Origin: Aptenodytes patagonicus
Taxonomy: Eukaryota > Chordata > Aves > Sphenisciformes > Spheniscidae
Assembly: GCF_965638725.1 (NCBI RefSeq)
Contig: NC_134951.1
Coordinates: 77,999,068-78,063,067 of the forward strand
Length of the DNA stretch: 64,000 bases
Direction of reading: 5' to 3'
Both the position numbers and the translations under genes were made by a program. Below, piece by piece: positions 11,685 through 25,041 of this stretch (within the stretch, counting starts at the first letter, position 1; each line of letters starts with the position of its first letter). Under the pieces are notes generated by a model. The model searched no databases, had not been told where the DNA came from, and worked only from the letters and a program-made list of their open reading frames with translations.

Positions 11685-14600
11685 ACAGAAGTAGCATCAT
11701 TATCTTCTTTGAACTGCGAAGCGCCAGCAGAAGGGTAATAGAATAACAAGGCTGCACACTACCTCAGGGAAGCAGGAGAATTTTTTTCCCGGTGTGTTTC
11801 AAACATGCGTCTCTCCAGAGCCATTCTCACTCAGCTGCTGATCAAAGCCTGAGTTTTCCGAGCTAGTTATTCAGGCTGTAGGCTTCTCAATGCAAGGGCC
11901 GTAATTTTTATATTTGGGTCTTTAGGCACAAGTCCATCAGGGAAAAAAAAAAAACTACCCTAATCTTTAATATTCTGTACATGCGTATGCCTTGGGTCTC
12001 TCTAATTTTGTATTCCAGTGATTGGCAGAATTAGAAAATAATGACTAGCACAATTTTGAAGTCAAACAACAAAGTCTCCACCTGCTTGTATTTCTAAAAC
12101 CTACATTCATCTACAAATATCTCGGTTGCTGCAGACCATTAATATCATGTGGATTGTGTGGCACAGTTTACCTTTCTGTATAGTGCAGAATAAATTAGGA
12201 AAAGAAAGGAAAAGTCCATGAACCCCTTAGATAACATTAAGAAAGAAAAAAGGGGAATACAGAAAAAGAAACTGTGAAGAAATGGGCTGAGAAGATGTGG
12301 AGCCCTTGAACTTTGACCAAAGTAAATAAATACTTCATTCCTTAGTGCATGAAAACAATGCCATTGTGAGGCTCTGAGCTCACCTTACCTTGTCTCCTTG
12401 TCTTTTCTTTGTTCTTCTGTTTCTTTCTATTTTTAGAATACACTCATAATTGGTAGTATTAAGATATAACTAGGAATTTCACGTATCTCATTACCTTGAG
12501 ATTGACTGCTATAACGATGCCTGTGCCCATTCATCAATGTTTTCTCATGATTTCAGAAAACCATTCCATATGCAGAAAGACATGAGATACCAAATGGATT
12601 GCTTTGTAAGTAGAGTATCTTTATTGTCCCTTTCTGCATATCCCATCGTGTTGTCACTCTCAGTTAACAGATTGGGCAGGCTGTTACTCAGCAGACATTT
12701 TTTTCCTGCAGAACTTGCATCTGAATTCAAATAACAGCTCCTTGGTGCTTCGGTGCTGATGTACTGTACTAACCGGTTAGTACAAGTCCCTTACTATTTT
12801 CATTAGCTCTTATCCGAGGAGAAAAATACATAAAAAGACATATTAAATAAACATTCTCTCTCTGTATGTTCCTCTTGTGAGGAAAATGACCAAGTTTTTC
12901 TAAAAGCTTGGGTCGGTTTTATCTACAACTCTCTTGGCAGTAGCTTTGAAAGACTTTAGTACACTGGGCAGACATAGTTAGCTTGTTCCTTTTCCTTTCT
13001 CCTGCTGTAATCTGAGTGCTTTAGAGCTGTCTTTGTTGTTCAACTAATTATCTGATACTAACGTATTCAAAATCAGCCCTAGTGCAATTTTTAAAGGTGG
13101 GAGAGCATTTTCTACCCTCAACTCCTTACTTTGGGATCTGATTTTAACATTAGATTGTATCCAAGCTCAGCCACCTTTGTGTGTAAGCTCCTTCCGAACT
13201 CCTCCAAGAATTAGAGCCCGTTTGTGGCAGTCACTGTGACTTATCTTAATAAATTCAAGACTGTTCTGCCACACAGAGTTAACCATACATCAGGGGGCAC
13301 CAGGTATAGAAAGCAAGAGGGATGGACTGGGGCAGAGGGCAGCAGGCAATCGTGATAAATACAGGAGGCCGGGGTGCAAGATGCCCTCCGAGCAAAATGC
13401 CCGTCGCCTGCACCGCCGCAGGTCCACCTGACTGTCTCTGCGTCACCGTTCTGTGTCCTCTTTTTGTTTAACCTAAAGAGAAAGCAGAGTATTCCCCTTA
13501 GCATACTTCCATTTCTACAAGTTGGGATCTGTATCTTCAGTAGATACTCCCCACCCTATTTTTATCTCATTAGATTCGATATATCTATCGACTAGATCAG
13601 ATTCAAGGGAATATTGTGTGCATAAAATACACTAGAACCTTGTATCTTAAGTTTCAGCAATTTTTTACGGCTTTGTTATAAAACCCCAGAAAATTGCACT
13701 GTATTAATAGAAATGCTGACATCCCTTTAGCTGCAGTGACATTAATTGAAGCTACCGTAATTTATCATCATTCTGAAGAATATAACCTCTAAAAGTACAT
13801 TAAATAAGAGTGCATTAATGAACAATTATAGTAATCAATTTACCCTCCCAACATAACTGCAGCAGAGGATTGGAAAAAAGAAAACCATCGACAACAAAAA
13901 TGCCTGTGCAAGACAGGAACCTTTGGCCAGCGCCATGAGGCAATCCTCTGCAAGGGCAGGTGGGAGTTGTTAGTCAAAGTCACTCCTAACACAAGTTGTT
14001 TTCTGTTTATTTCTTCATCCTTTCTGTTTATTTCTTTCACTCCTGGCTATTTTTTTCAGTGCCATTCCGTTCGCATTTGAACAGCCTATGCTATATAGTG
14101 GCACAGGTTTGCTTAGTGGCTAGACACATGAATACCTAAAGCTTGTACAATTATGGAATAAGTACACTTTTTCAGCAAGTTTATCAGTTAGGGGATAGAA
14201 TAGGAAACAGGGTTCTTGTGTTAAAACAACATAGAAACTTGGGTAACTTGCTTAATTTTAGGAACTTGGTTCACTCTTTGCAGTAGGGAAAAAAATAACG
14301 TCTTCCATCATAGGGGCATTATTTATTGAGAGAAATACTATGACAGTTGGACAAAGACAATTTGGAAACACTTTAAAAATGAAAACACTCACCACTCTGC
14401 AAAAATAGTTACTGGTGGAAAGTATGGAAAGGGTGTTTCTTTGTAAGTCTTTATTTTAAGGATAGGCAGTGGGAGAAGACGCAGTTTATTCTTACCAAAC
14501 TTAAGAAGTAATTCCTTACTACATGTGAATCCTCCCAATATGGAATGAATACAAACCAACTTAAACACAAAAGAGGAATGAAACAAATCAATTTTTCACA

Positions 14601-17600
14601 AACAATCATTATTTTTTACATTTGTTTGCCTCACTGTAGATCAAATGATTAGGTACATGTCACCGTTTCTTTGCCATTTCCTCTTAAATGATCAACGTGG
14701 ATGCTTTGTACTTGACCCCTTAGAAGTTCCTAATTAGAAGTAGAATTTAAGATTTTACATATGAGATTGCACAAGTGTTAATAAAATCTCTCTCTGCTGG
14801 AAAACACCATTCATTAACATCTTTACTGGGATAATGGCACCCCCTGGGACACCAAAAGCACCAGCGAAAACCTGTGCTATGGACGGCATGTCCCACATTC
14901 TCACCTACTAAACACTGTCCATCCGATTAAACTCCCCCGTAGGCTGGGCTTGGCAGCCTGTGGCTTTTGCCCCCCCAAATCACAGGGGGACAGGGGTGGT
15001 TAACAAGACTGAGTCAAGAGCCAGGCTTGAAATGCTTCGGCATTGATCCCTCCAGCTGCAAGGCAGCTGTAGTCCAGAAGCTGTGTAGCAGCGCTCTCAC
15101 CGCCCTGAGCAAACCCTCGCACGTTCGGCTTCCCGACCACAGATGAGCAGCCTATAGCCAGGAGAACGCTCGACCAGGTTTTGCCATGCCTGCCACTGTG
15201 AGCATGCCCCCAGACCCTCTAGGAAGCCCCACTCTTAACTAACTCCGTATGGGCTTACAAGACTACCATTAGCCTTCTATTTCCAAAACATGTAGAGTTT
15301 TGTTAATGTGCTGAAAGCCTAAATAACTTTTAATTACTACTACTAAGTGAGTTTTTCTTTCCTTGAAATGACAAGGATTTTGGCTTTTAACTAAAATAAA
15401 GTCACCGTGATAACATTAGATCTGAACATTGCAAATGCGTATATAAACTTTTCATTCTGAACAAATGAATAGCTGTTTTTAGTTAACAGAATAAATTATG
15501 TAACTGAAGTTTTGTACCCACCAAAGACTTGAGTTACGAGTTTGTTTTGCAGTGTCTTGGTTTTCTGTGGCTACACCTGTAAAACGGAAGGAGGTGCTCT
15601 GCAAGCCATGGCACCTGACAGAGCCCGTCTGGAGATCTCTGTGCTGCCTAGGTAATCTCACTCTGCACCGCGTCACGGTTTCACACTCATTTTACGAAAA
15701 TTCGGCCTGAATGAGGTCAGTTATCGCAAGGTACAGTCAAAGCTATTTGAGCTGATGGTTGAAATCATCTTGACTGAAGCCTCTCGTCCCCCTCCCGAGT
15801 TCCTCCTGGAGCGGGCACCAGTGGGGGTGCCCCCAAGTGAGGCCCGGGGCAGAGATCAGCCGCTTCGCCCATCCGCCCCGCTCCCCATGCTGCCGGCTGG
15901 CCGGCGATGTGCTAGCTGTGCTTCTTGCGAAATTTCCCCTGCAGTGAGGAGGAAATCTTGGCTGCCCCGTTAGGGCAGCCTTCTGCCCGCTTTGTGCAGC
16001 CGGGGCCAAGACTGAGGTCTGAACCTAGTGAGCGCTGTGGGTTTCCCAGAGGGATGAGTACTCTGGTGGTTTTTTTTTTTAGTCACTGGGAGGGTTTGAA
16101 AGGAGTGCACCGTTAATATTTCCAGAAGCGATGGGGAGCCACGACACCCAGCACGCCGGGCAGCGCTGCCGGGGGTGAGCTTCACACCTCAGACAGGCAG
16201 GGCTGCAAACGGTGCCCTTGCTCTTCCCACGCCTGGCACGCTGGGGCCGCAGCTGCCGTCTGACTGCCACGGGAATTACGTGCCCAGCTCAAGGAAAAGC
16301 GTTTGGCTCAAAGTACACTGTTCTTAAGGGAACAAGAAATTTTCTAAGAGACGTTTGCTGGTTCCTTAAATTATTTTGCAGCTAGTTAAATAACTGCTGT
16401 GCTAGAAGCCCTGCAGGCAGTAATTATTGCTCCATTTTCTTCTATTAGGCAGTCCTGAACTGAGCCACGAAAATTGCTTTGAAATCACAGCAGACAAAGA
16501 GGAAACTTTTGGACATCATTTATTTTGGGATGTTCCAAACCAAAGCTATCTTCCAAACCAAAAAAGAAGTCCAGCCCTGCCAAGTCCTTAATCACTGAAA
16601 TGAAGAAAGAGACCACAAAACTGAATGAAAAGATGATTGAAACGATTTTCCTACTCTGAAAAAAACCTCTTTTGGAGTTACTGTCAGAAGAAAATGAGGG
16701 AGCAACAAAAACCCTTAATACATCACTGATGTATCTAACTGGAGGTGACTCGCAGAGGCCAAGCGTTTGAAAAGGGAGCAATGCTGGAGTTTGTCCTTGC
16801 TGGGAAAGAACTCCTACGTGGACTTTGCATTTCAGAAAATAAAGCCTTACTAGCACTTCCAGAGAAATTTCCAACCATGTGAGAGCAAGAATCTTCTTAA
16901 GAGTATCCACTACGCTACGCCATTATAACATCATTGTAACATAATATCCGAGCATTTATGCTTCAAGCGCTTACGGACTCATCTTAAAAACATCTACCAG
17001 GTACAGGGTGACGGTGTTATTTATAGCACGGAAGTACCAGAGGGCTCGCTCAGCCGGGATCAGGTGCCGTGGAGCTCGGCAGCGTGTAAACGCAGAGCAA
17101 CAAAGTCCCTCAGCCGTACAGCTTGTGTCTGGCCCGGGACAGAAGGTATGTTTCAAAACTCTGTGAATGTGATCTGACAAATGCTGCAACAATTGTTAAA
17201 GGGACCGATGTGTATTTAAAATACAAATGTATCCAAGCCCTGGCAAATTCAGAGTTTAAATCTAGTCTGAAATACGATGCCATGAACATGAAAAAAAGAC
17301 AACAGTAAACCAAACTGGGGAAGCTAGCTGGGAATGAAGCTTAAATTTAGCAAATCCTGTGAAACGTTTGTTATGAAATGTAAAATCATCTGTCCTTGCC
17401 CAGAAGTAGCAATCACCAGCTGGCAACATTTTATCAGCATGAGACCAGAAACCCTCCTGACAAGGGATGTGAGGAAGGGGAGTGCAGTAGAAAACTGGTT
17501 TCAGCGAGTGTATGACATGCTAGGGACGCAAACGCTCACAGGAAAGTTTTGCTGAAGTTACTAAATACAAGAGCGCAGTTCTCAGCAAAGACCCCTGCAG

Positions 17601-20600
17601 GCTCACCCACCGCCCCCCTCCCTTCATCGCTGTGTTCGTTTAAAGTGTTTGTGTGTACCAAACTCCCTGAGACACGTTCCTTGGACTCTCTGGGTGGGAT
17701 TCAACGAGCACATAGACATCCCTTTTGAGCCAGGGACCCTACAATCCCAGGCACCCCTATGTCCTATACCTGTGTGTGTTCCTGCCCTCCCGATGCAGCC
17801 GACCCTGCCTCTCAACCCACTCTCAGCCAAGCTGGTGGCACTGGCCAGGAAAGAGGCTTTACTCCTGTTTAATCTATCAGGTCCGTTAACTTTTTCTTAA
17901 ACAATCTTTAAATTCTTTTTTTTGTACTTTGAAGTGTGTCCTCCCTGTCACATGCGTGGTACTGAAGCCCACATGCTACTACTATTCAGTAGTATTTCTT
18001 TCCTCGGGAACTGGGAGCGTTTACTTTTCCACAGAAAGAGCTTCGCTATTTTGAGTGTGGAATGAGGTGCATGACTCCTGGAGGTCCCACTCCAAAAAAG
18101 AGAGTAAAGCAAAACCTTGGATGTCTCCCAGTGCAGTGCTGAGCCCAAAGGGGTCGTCTTTGCCAAAAAGGATCAGTGAAGCCTCAATCATGCGTTCTTA
18201 ATACAACATGGAGAGAACTATTAGAACAGTAGGCTGTGACATGTATGTTGTGAGATGTCCACAGCCCACCACGCTGACAAATATCGACTCAGATGTGCTG
18301 CAAGCGAGACTGCCTCCAGCTGTGTTTGTGGCAAGGTCTGCAGGGAGCAGGAACAGCTTTGAGATGACCAGCTGATACAGCTCGAAAACCGGGCGAGCTT
18401 TGGGCACACCAGCGTCTCTTCACGTCCTAACATGTCACTGTTTCCTTGTGCTCCACTACCTACCTCCATTTGTTATTTCGTGTCAGGTAAAAGCTTTGGG
18501 CTGTTTCAGTCCTGTGTTTCAGCAGTGCCCAGCACCTCAGCTGCCAAAGAATGTGACTCCTCCGTCCTACGGTTACACCAAGAGTCATGAATAATAATAC
18601 TGAGGATGCGTCTCTGTTACAACTGCAGGTCAGCTAGGCTTTTTGTACTATTTCTTCTTTATACCTCCCTGGACATAAATTGTAACTACAGCAGGTCAAA
18701 AATAAAAACAAACATTTAAGGATCACGATTCTTAACTTGGATGCCATTAAAATATTCTGCCCACCTCGAACAATAGATGATTCATTTGTGAAAACTGATG
18801 ATTTATTTATAAAGATGCAAAGTGCAAAGCTGCACCCGGATCTCAGAGCGAGAGAGTGAAACAAGCAGTGTGTTATGAAACCCTCCACTGACACCCGCAG
18901 AAGATAAAGTATGCGGCAGAGGGAGAAACACAACGGGCAGAACATCCCGAGCCTTAGAACAAAGCGGGTAAGGGTTTCTTTGGACTCCTCCATTTCTGCC
19001 AGAAATAAACCACTTGAATAGCTCTTTTTAAAATAGCTGTTGGCCTGATTTGTAACATTATGAAATGCCACATATCTTCCAAAGGGCCTTCCTCCATTTC
19101 CCCACTCCACATCTTTTTCCCACGAAAGCCTAAGCTTGGATTCATTTTTAGGAGTAGCAACCAATAAACAGAGGCACGGTAACACTAGCAACGGGAAAGA
19201 AACGTTACCAAATTCGAATATGAAAAATTAAGGAAAACAAAACCTCTTCAACAATGCCTGAGGAAGCCTACAAGTCCTACGGCTGACCCAGAAACCCCGT
19301 TAATCCAAGCATTGCTTTTCACCTTTAGGATACAATTTCAAATTCAGCCAGAGCTGTCACTAATAATTAATGTGATACTAATTTTTGAGTACTGTCCCCT
19401 ATATACATTCAAGATTACACCATTCCAGCATGAAATTTATAACTAAACAACACAACTTTATTTGTAGAGTATTTCTGTGGGTGGTGAAGTGATTCAGATG
19501 CTCTCTGCATTCTCCTTTATGGGGCCTCCTCTCCAAACACTAACCGTGCTCAGCTTGGTTTCTGTGCTGAGCTCTGATTTTTTCCTGAGCTTCACTTGGT
19601 GCAGTGAGAAGGGAACAATCGGGGAAGCGGTGAGGATCCCTGATTCACCACCCCCTGGCCTGACAGCAGCAGAAGCATCTCTGCATCTCTCACAGATAAC
19701 ATGCACAGTGGGATGGCACCAGCCCGTGCCCTGGCCTTACCAGGTTTGACCCCAGCCCATCACTAGAGTCTTTACCAGAGTTAAGCCTCTGCTTTTTCCT
19801 CCTTAGCAGAAATTTTCTGTCAACTGTTTCAGCTGGAAACCATCCACCTTCCTGTACCAGGAGAGGCAGAAAGTGGTTAGGGAGAGTGAACCCCAAATGC
19901 TGCGTAAGGCTCTATATTTGCCAGATGCCCCAGTAACTTTGCCAGTCTCCCTCAGCTGCGGGGTACAGGGTCTCAGAGCCACCAGCAGAGCCAGCCCCTC
20001 GCTCTGCTATCAGAGAGACAAACCAGCTGGAGGAGTTGTTCCTGTTGGCATCCATAGTTCTGCTGCCTAAGAAGGTTCCAGCTCTCGCAGACTGGCACAA
20101 AGAGGCTTTTCACAGAGGTCCAGATTGCCTCCAGAGCCTGTCCCTTCTTTACTTACAGGAAGGCTCTTAGGTTTAGTCTGGAGAGGTCTGTGGATTGCCA
20201 GGGGGGTCTAGGGGAAGAATTTTGTCAAAGAACGTATGTTGCAATGCATCAATGCATCAAAGGGTCTGCTTTCTGATTCATTTAATCTTCCCTGGAAATT
20301 AACTTCACAGACCCGGCTCCTTTGACTCTGCATGATTTATCTTCAGATGGTATTTGCCTTTTACGGCCTTTGTGATCCACTTTGTTCCTGAACAGCTCAA
20401 TTACTTTGGATTTGTAGAGCCAAAGACAAGACAACTTGCAGGGCCAAGCGGGCACCTAACCAGGCAGTTCTGTGATAGGGCTGAGCCAGACGGTAGCTGC
20501 CCGCTGAACAGACACTTTCCTTTCTCACTTGCGTGTTCCTGCTGGGTCTGTTTCTCCAACACTGCTGTTCAGCTGACTCCAAAGCAAACTGCTTCAGCAC

Positions 20601-21499
20601 TAAGAGGAGCAGTGGGAGACTGGTGCCAAGGGCAAAGAAAGTAAAAGCATTGTTCCTTTTGGCCACCAGTATACCTACTCAAGCATAAAACTGCACCACG
20701 GAAGAAGTATGATGGGAATGAGAGCCCAAAGCAGAGGGCTGAATGGATCTAGGCAACAAAACCAGTGGTGGTGACCTCAAACTGCTCTTGTCTTTGCATA
20801 TTGTTTTCAGACACAGGAAAAGGATTTAGTAACATGCACATTGGTATCCTGTCCTATTTAGCCACCTAAGAAGAGGTGACATATGGGGCTCATGAGACAC
20901 CTATAGGCACCCGAGGCATCTCAGGTGGCACCACAGGGCTACATTTAGGCAGCAGAATCCCACCTGAAGCTTCAGATACCAACCTAGAGCTGTCAAACAC
21001 CTGGATTGCCCAGGACAGAGCAAAGTTCCCTTGCGAACAGGGGACAGGCCACTGCCTCCATCCATCTGTTTGCTGCTGTAAGTGAGGGGAAAGAAACAGC
21101 AGTATTATCAGCTGATAACAAGCTCATATTTTTCTTACCTATCATGCACTGGTTCCTCTCTAATTCTACACAGAAGGCAGACACCTATTATTTCTTTGAA
21201 CTGGAACAGGCTTTCTCTCTCTCTCTGCTTATGTACGTGTAGGCAATGGGGCCAGCTACCCGCAGCAGTATTACCTGACCCCGCTTTTACAGATTTTCCG
21301 TAGGAATATAAATGCAGTCAGACTCCCCAAGAGGTGGAGATATCAAATGAGTAAGATAGCACTGAATCCACGTCACACACCTCCATTAACCACATCTGGC
21401 ACACATAAGGACAGCACTGTATTTAAGCAAAAACAATAATGGAGTGTATAAAGGTATTCGTAATAGTAATGTCGGTGGGACGGCCTAATGATAGAAAAG

Positions 21500-21590
21500 G
21501 AGCAAGATTTGAAGAGACATGAAATAGATTTTATTGGACCAACTGATACGCTTAGGAAAGCTAGACAAGTTTTCAGGCACAAAAAAATCA
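21500..21590 (-). repeat. Fragment of an old amniote interspersed repeat
   Basis: On the minus strand this reads as ...GAAAACTTGTCT..., then TCAGTTGGTCCAATAAAA and TCTATTTCATGTCTCTTC. I recognise a worn version of a repeat common in turtle, crocodile and bird genomes, with an AAGCTTGTCT motif followed by GTTGGTCCAATAAAAGATATTA. A related scrap may lie near 22400-22460, which shares a 13-base word with the sequence flanking this one. I cannot give the exact family without a repeat library. Confidence 0.5.
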
Positions 21591-24500
21591 GGAAGCAGTT
21601 GCTTTCGTGACAGAATGGCATCTGGTACAAAACGCTAGCAGCAGCAGTATGGAAATGAGGAGGAAAAGCATTACGGAAGAGATTATCCAAAGATTCTCAT
21701 CAAATAAAAAAATCCTGCATTATCACGATGGGATAACTTGGGACGCTTCCAGAATTTTGCGATTCATGCACATGCATGATGAAATTGATACTTTTTAAAA
21801 ACAATCCTGCTATCATGCTAGGATGAATTGCTAGGATGGTTTCTAGTTTAAAATTACAGTGCAGCTAGCAAGAACTGCAGCACTAAGAAGATTTTGTTTT
21901 AGTGAAATTGCCATTAATGTTTCACCTAATGTAAGCCAATTTTCTCCTTCACTTAGGAAAATGTATCCTTTCACACTCTATTTTATTTGATTGCACTAAC
22001 AGAATTCTATACCGCCCGTTCAGAGCAAATCAGCGATGTGGTTTTTTGTACAACAACAGACTGAACTCCTGTCTTTTTTATAATTATATGATTGTATTTT
22101 TTTTAAGAGTAAAATAAAGAAAGTTAAACACTAACTTGGTTGGAAGAAATACCTTTAAATCAGAGGGACAGTAACATATAGTTCCATTGCTTATCTCATT
22201 CACGGATTAGAAGTCACTATCACGCGGAGGTTAGTTTGGGTGGGACAGCATTACAAGTGTTTGAGCCATGAGAACAGCATTCTTCGTACAGCTGTTGGCA
22301 GCTAACACAGTGGGTGGAAACACAGAGGAAACTATCAAGTAGTGTTACCGTATGTTAAAATAACTTCAGTTTAAAGTCCCAAAAGCTATAATCATTGATA
22401 GGACTCTGCCTGAAGAACTGAAGTGCTCAGGAAGCAGTTGTTTCAATGACAAAAATCTTCACAGCAGCAGGCATCAAGTGTTCATATAATCATTACAAAA
22501 AATAAGTGCAAAGGCTTTATAACAAGTAGAAAACAAAAATAAAGGTATGCTGATGAATGCAAACAACTGCCATGCAAGGTAATTATACAAATTACATTCC
22601 AACTATCCTTTCCACAGAGATATCAGGGTTTTACCATATTCCTCCCTACTTATCTTTAGAGATTGGACATGCATGGAATGCAAAATGTTTTTATCTAGAA
22701 GTGCCAAATCCCTTAAAATACCAGACCTTTGACCTCTCTGACCTGAAGTGACAATAACAGAATTTAAGAGGCAACAGCTAAATTAGCCATTAGTCATTAG
22801 CCATGGCACACTTGCAGTAACAAATGTATAAATGTATTGCAGTTCTGAATGATTCAAAAAATTATGCAAGTGTGAGGCTTGGTTTGACAGCGGAATCATA
22901 CAGAAACAAGTTTTTTCAAAGATGGCAAACTAAATTCCTATTAAAAAAAACATGCAAGAAAGTTGTGTTTTATAGTACCTATGTCAGTTACTAATTATGA
23001 AGTTAAACAAAGTGCTGTGCATCTGTATTTAAAATGTCACTTATGGATATTATTTAGTGTAATCCTTCAGATTTGCTTGAGAAAATTTCCCTGCAAGTAC
23101 AGTATTTGGCTAAGTTGGAGAGCATATGCAAAAACAGCACATGATCTTGACAGCTTTGGCACATGTGCTTAGGCATTGTCCGTGACAATTGGGCATGAGA
23201 GAACTGGACACACGTAGGTGTCACATGCCGCAACACCACCCTTTCTGCACGCGCTTGCTTCTGTGACTCCCAGTACCACCTGCCTCAGACTGCAAGGAAG
23301 GCAAACCTCCTCCATCGCTCTCTACTTGGCAAGGTATTTCAGAATCATGGCAAGGGCTGCGATGAAGAAACTGGAGGCACAGGGCGTCGGGAAGGGTAGG
23401 ATCAAATGAACCACAGTGCCCTCGATCTGAAAGCAGAAAGGAGGGGTCTGGTAGTCAGCAATCTTTAAGCTGCTGGTCATCTACCAGAAGCTACCAACAC
23501 TCAGTGAGTGAGATGGTTTTCAGTATGATAAAAGAGAAGGAGGGCTACACGCCAGGAACAGACATTCCTCTGGGAAAACAGCAGATTTGAAAACCTGGGA
23601 AAGCTGTATTTAAGTGCAAACTGATAGGGCTCAGAGCCTGGGTGAACAAGAGACAACATCCACGAGTCACAAGAGAAAACAGACAACGTCCCATAAATAG
23701 TTCCACTTTTAGTTGAGTCTGACTGGTTTGTTATAGCCCCCGGGCTGCTCTACGGCTCTGCATAAGGCAGGACATGCCTGAAGCTCTGCACGATTTACCA
23801 GACTTTGTGCCAATAGTCTTCATACACAGGCAGCCTTCAGACCCCCTGATGTGTGGCCATGCGACCCTAAATCATAGGCGATATTGCCAGTATCACCTTC
23901 CCACGCTCTGCTCCTTTCTCCCATGAAGTAACTGAAAAAAAACCCCATAAACTGCTCGGTAAGGCTGGAAGCTTGACAGTGCTTTCTGCTCATGACCAAA
24001 CCCCGCCTGCCCTCCCCCCCAGCTTTCTGGGGCCGTCCAGACAGACCATGAAACTGCTGGACTGTCAGAAGCTCCTTTAAACTCCCGTGCCCTCTGCTTC
24101 CTGCGCCTGAGGACGTCCACCAGCCAGCAGCCGGATGGCCTCCGGGCAAAAAAGAAAGGGCAGATCAACATGACAAAAATGAATGCAAGCCATGCCAATG
24201 AAAGCACCATTTACATGGGTGAATTCTCCCACTGACTTTGGCGAGAGCAGGATCATACAAAAAAAATGAGGAACTGAGATAAAGCACAGTAGGGTTTTAA
24301 CCATACCTCTCCCACTAACCTGCCTGGAAAGCTCTCTCCAGATATGGTACCTAAACCATGGCATTTGTTCCCTGATGCAAATCCCTGATGGAAGTAACCC
24401 TTCCGCCACCTGACAGAGAAACAGGGGCGTGATTCAGTAATCGAACCATACAGAGGTGTAACTCCTAAAGCAAGCAGTCACATCACCCAGCCTGCCCACC

Positions 24501-25028
24501 CCTGCTCAGCTCCGCTCTTTGCTCAGCTCTGCCCCCCCTTTTTATATAGGAATTGGTTGCACCTGTGGAGAAGGCAGCATTGCTGACTGTAAGCCACTTC
24601 ATTCCTTTCAGAAGTTGTCTCCACACCTATAGACTAAATCTGGGGTTTAGTACAAGGTATCAGAAAGGATACATCAATCCTTTGAAAGACAAAGAAAGCA
24701 ATGAGGAAGAGAAGGATCCCCTCTCAGAAGTGGTGCAGGACATGGATTTGTTTGCCCACTCAGAGCCTGACCATTCCCACCCTCTGCCAGCCTGCAGCGA
24801 TCTCCATTTACCCCAGGAGGGCAGCGGTGGGCCCTGCCCTTGCCAGGGGCTGAGCATCACTTGCCCACCCACCCGCTGCTTCCCCGGCAGGCTGGGCTCT
24901 GCTGCAGCAGGAGACTTCCATGAGGCTTTCAAAGAGCAGTTGCTATTTCAGGGCTCCTACCCCCTGCGTAGCATGACACCGCCTTGCCACAAACAACCTG
25001 TTTTCCCCCAATCACTGCTTTTTTTTCT

Positions 25029-25041
25029 CCCCCCCCCCCCC
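25029..25041. repeat. poly-C run (13)
   Basis: Thirteen consecutive C after a T-rich stretch, inside the open frame at 24553-25392. Its length is error-prone, and that open frame depends on it being correct. Confidence 0.9.
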
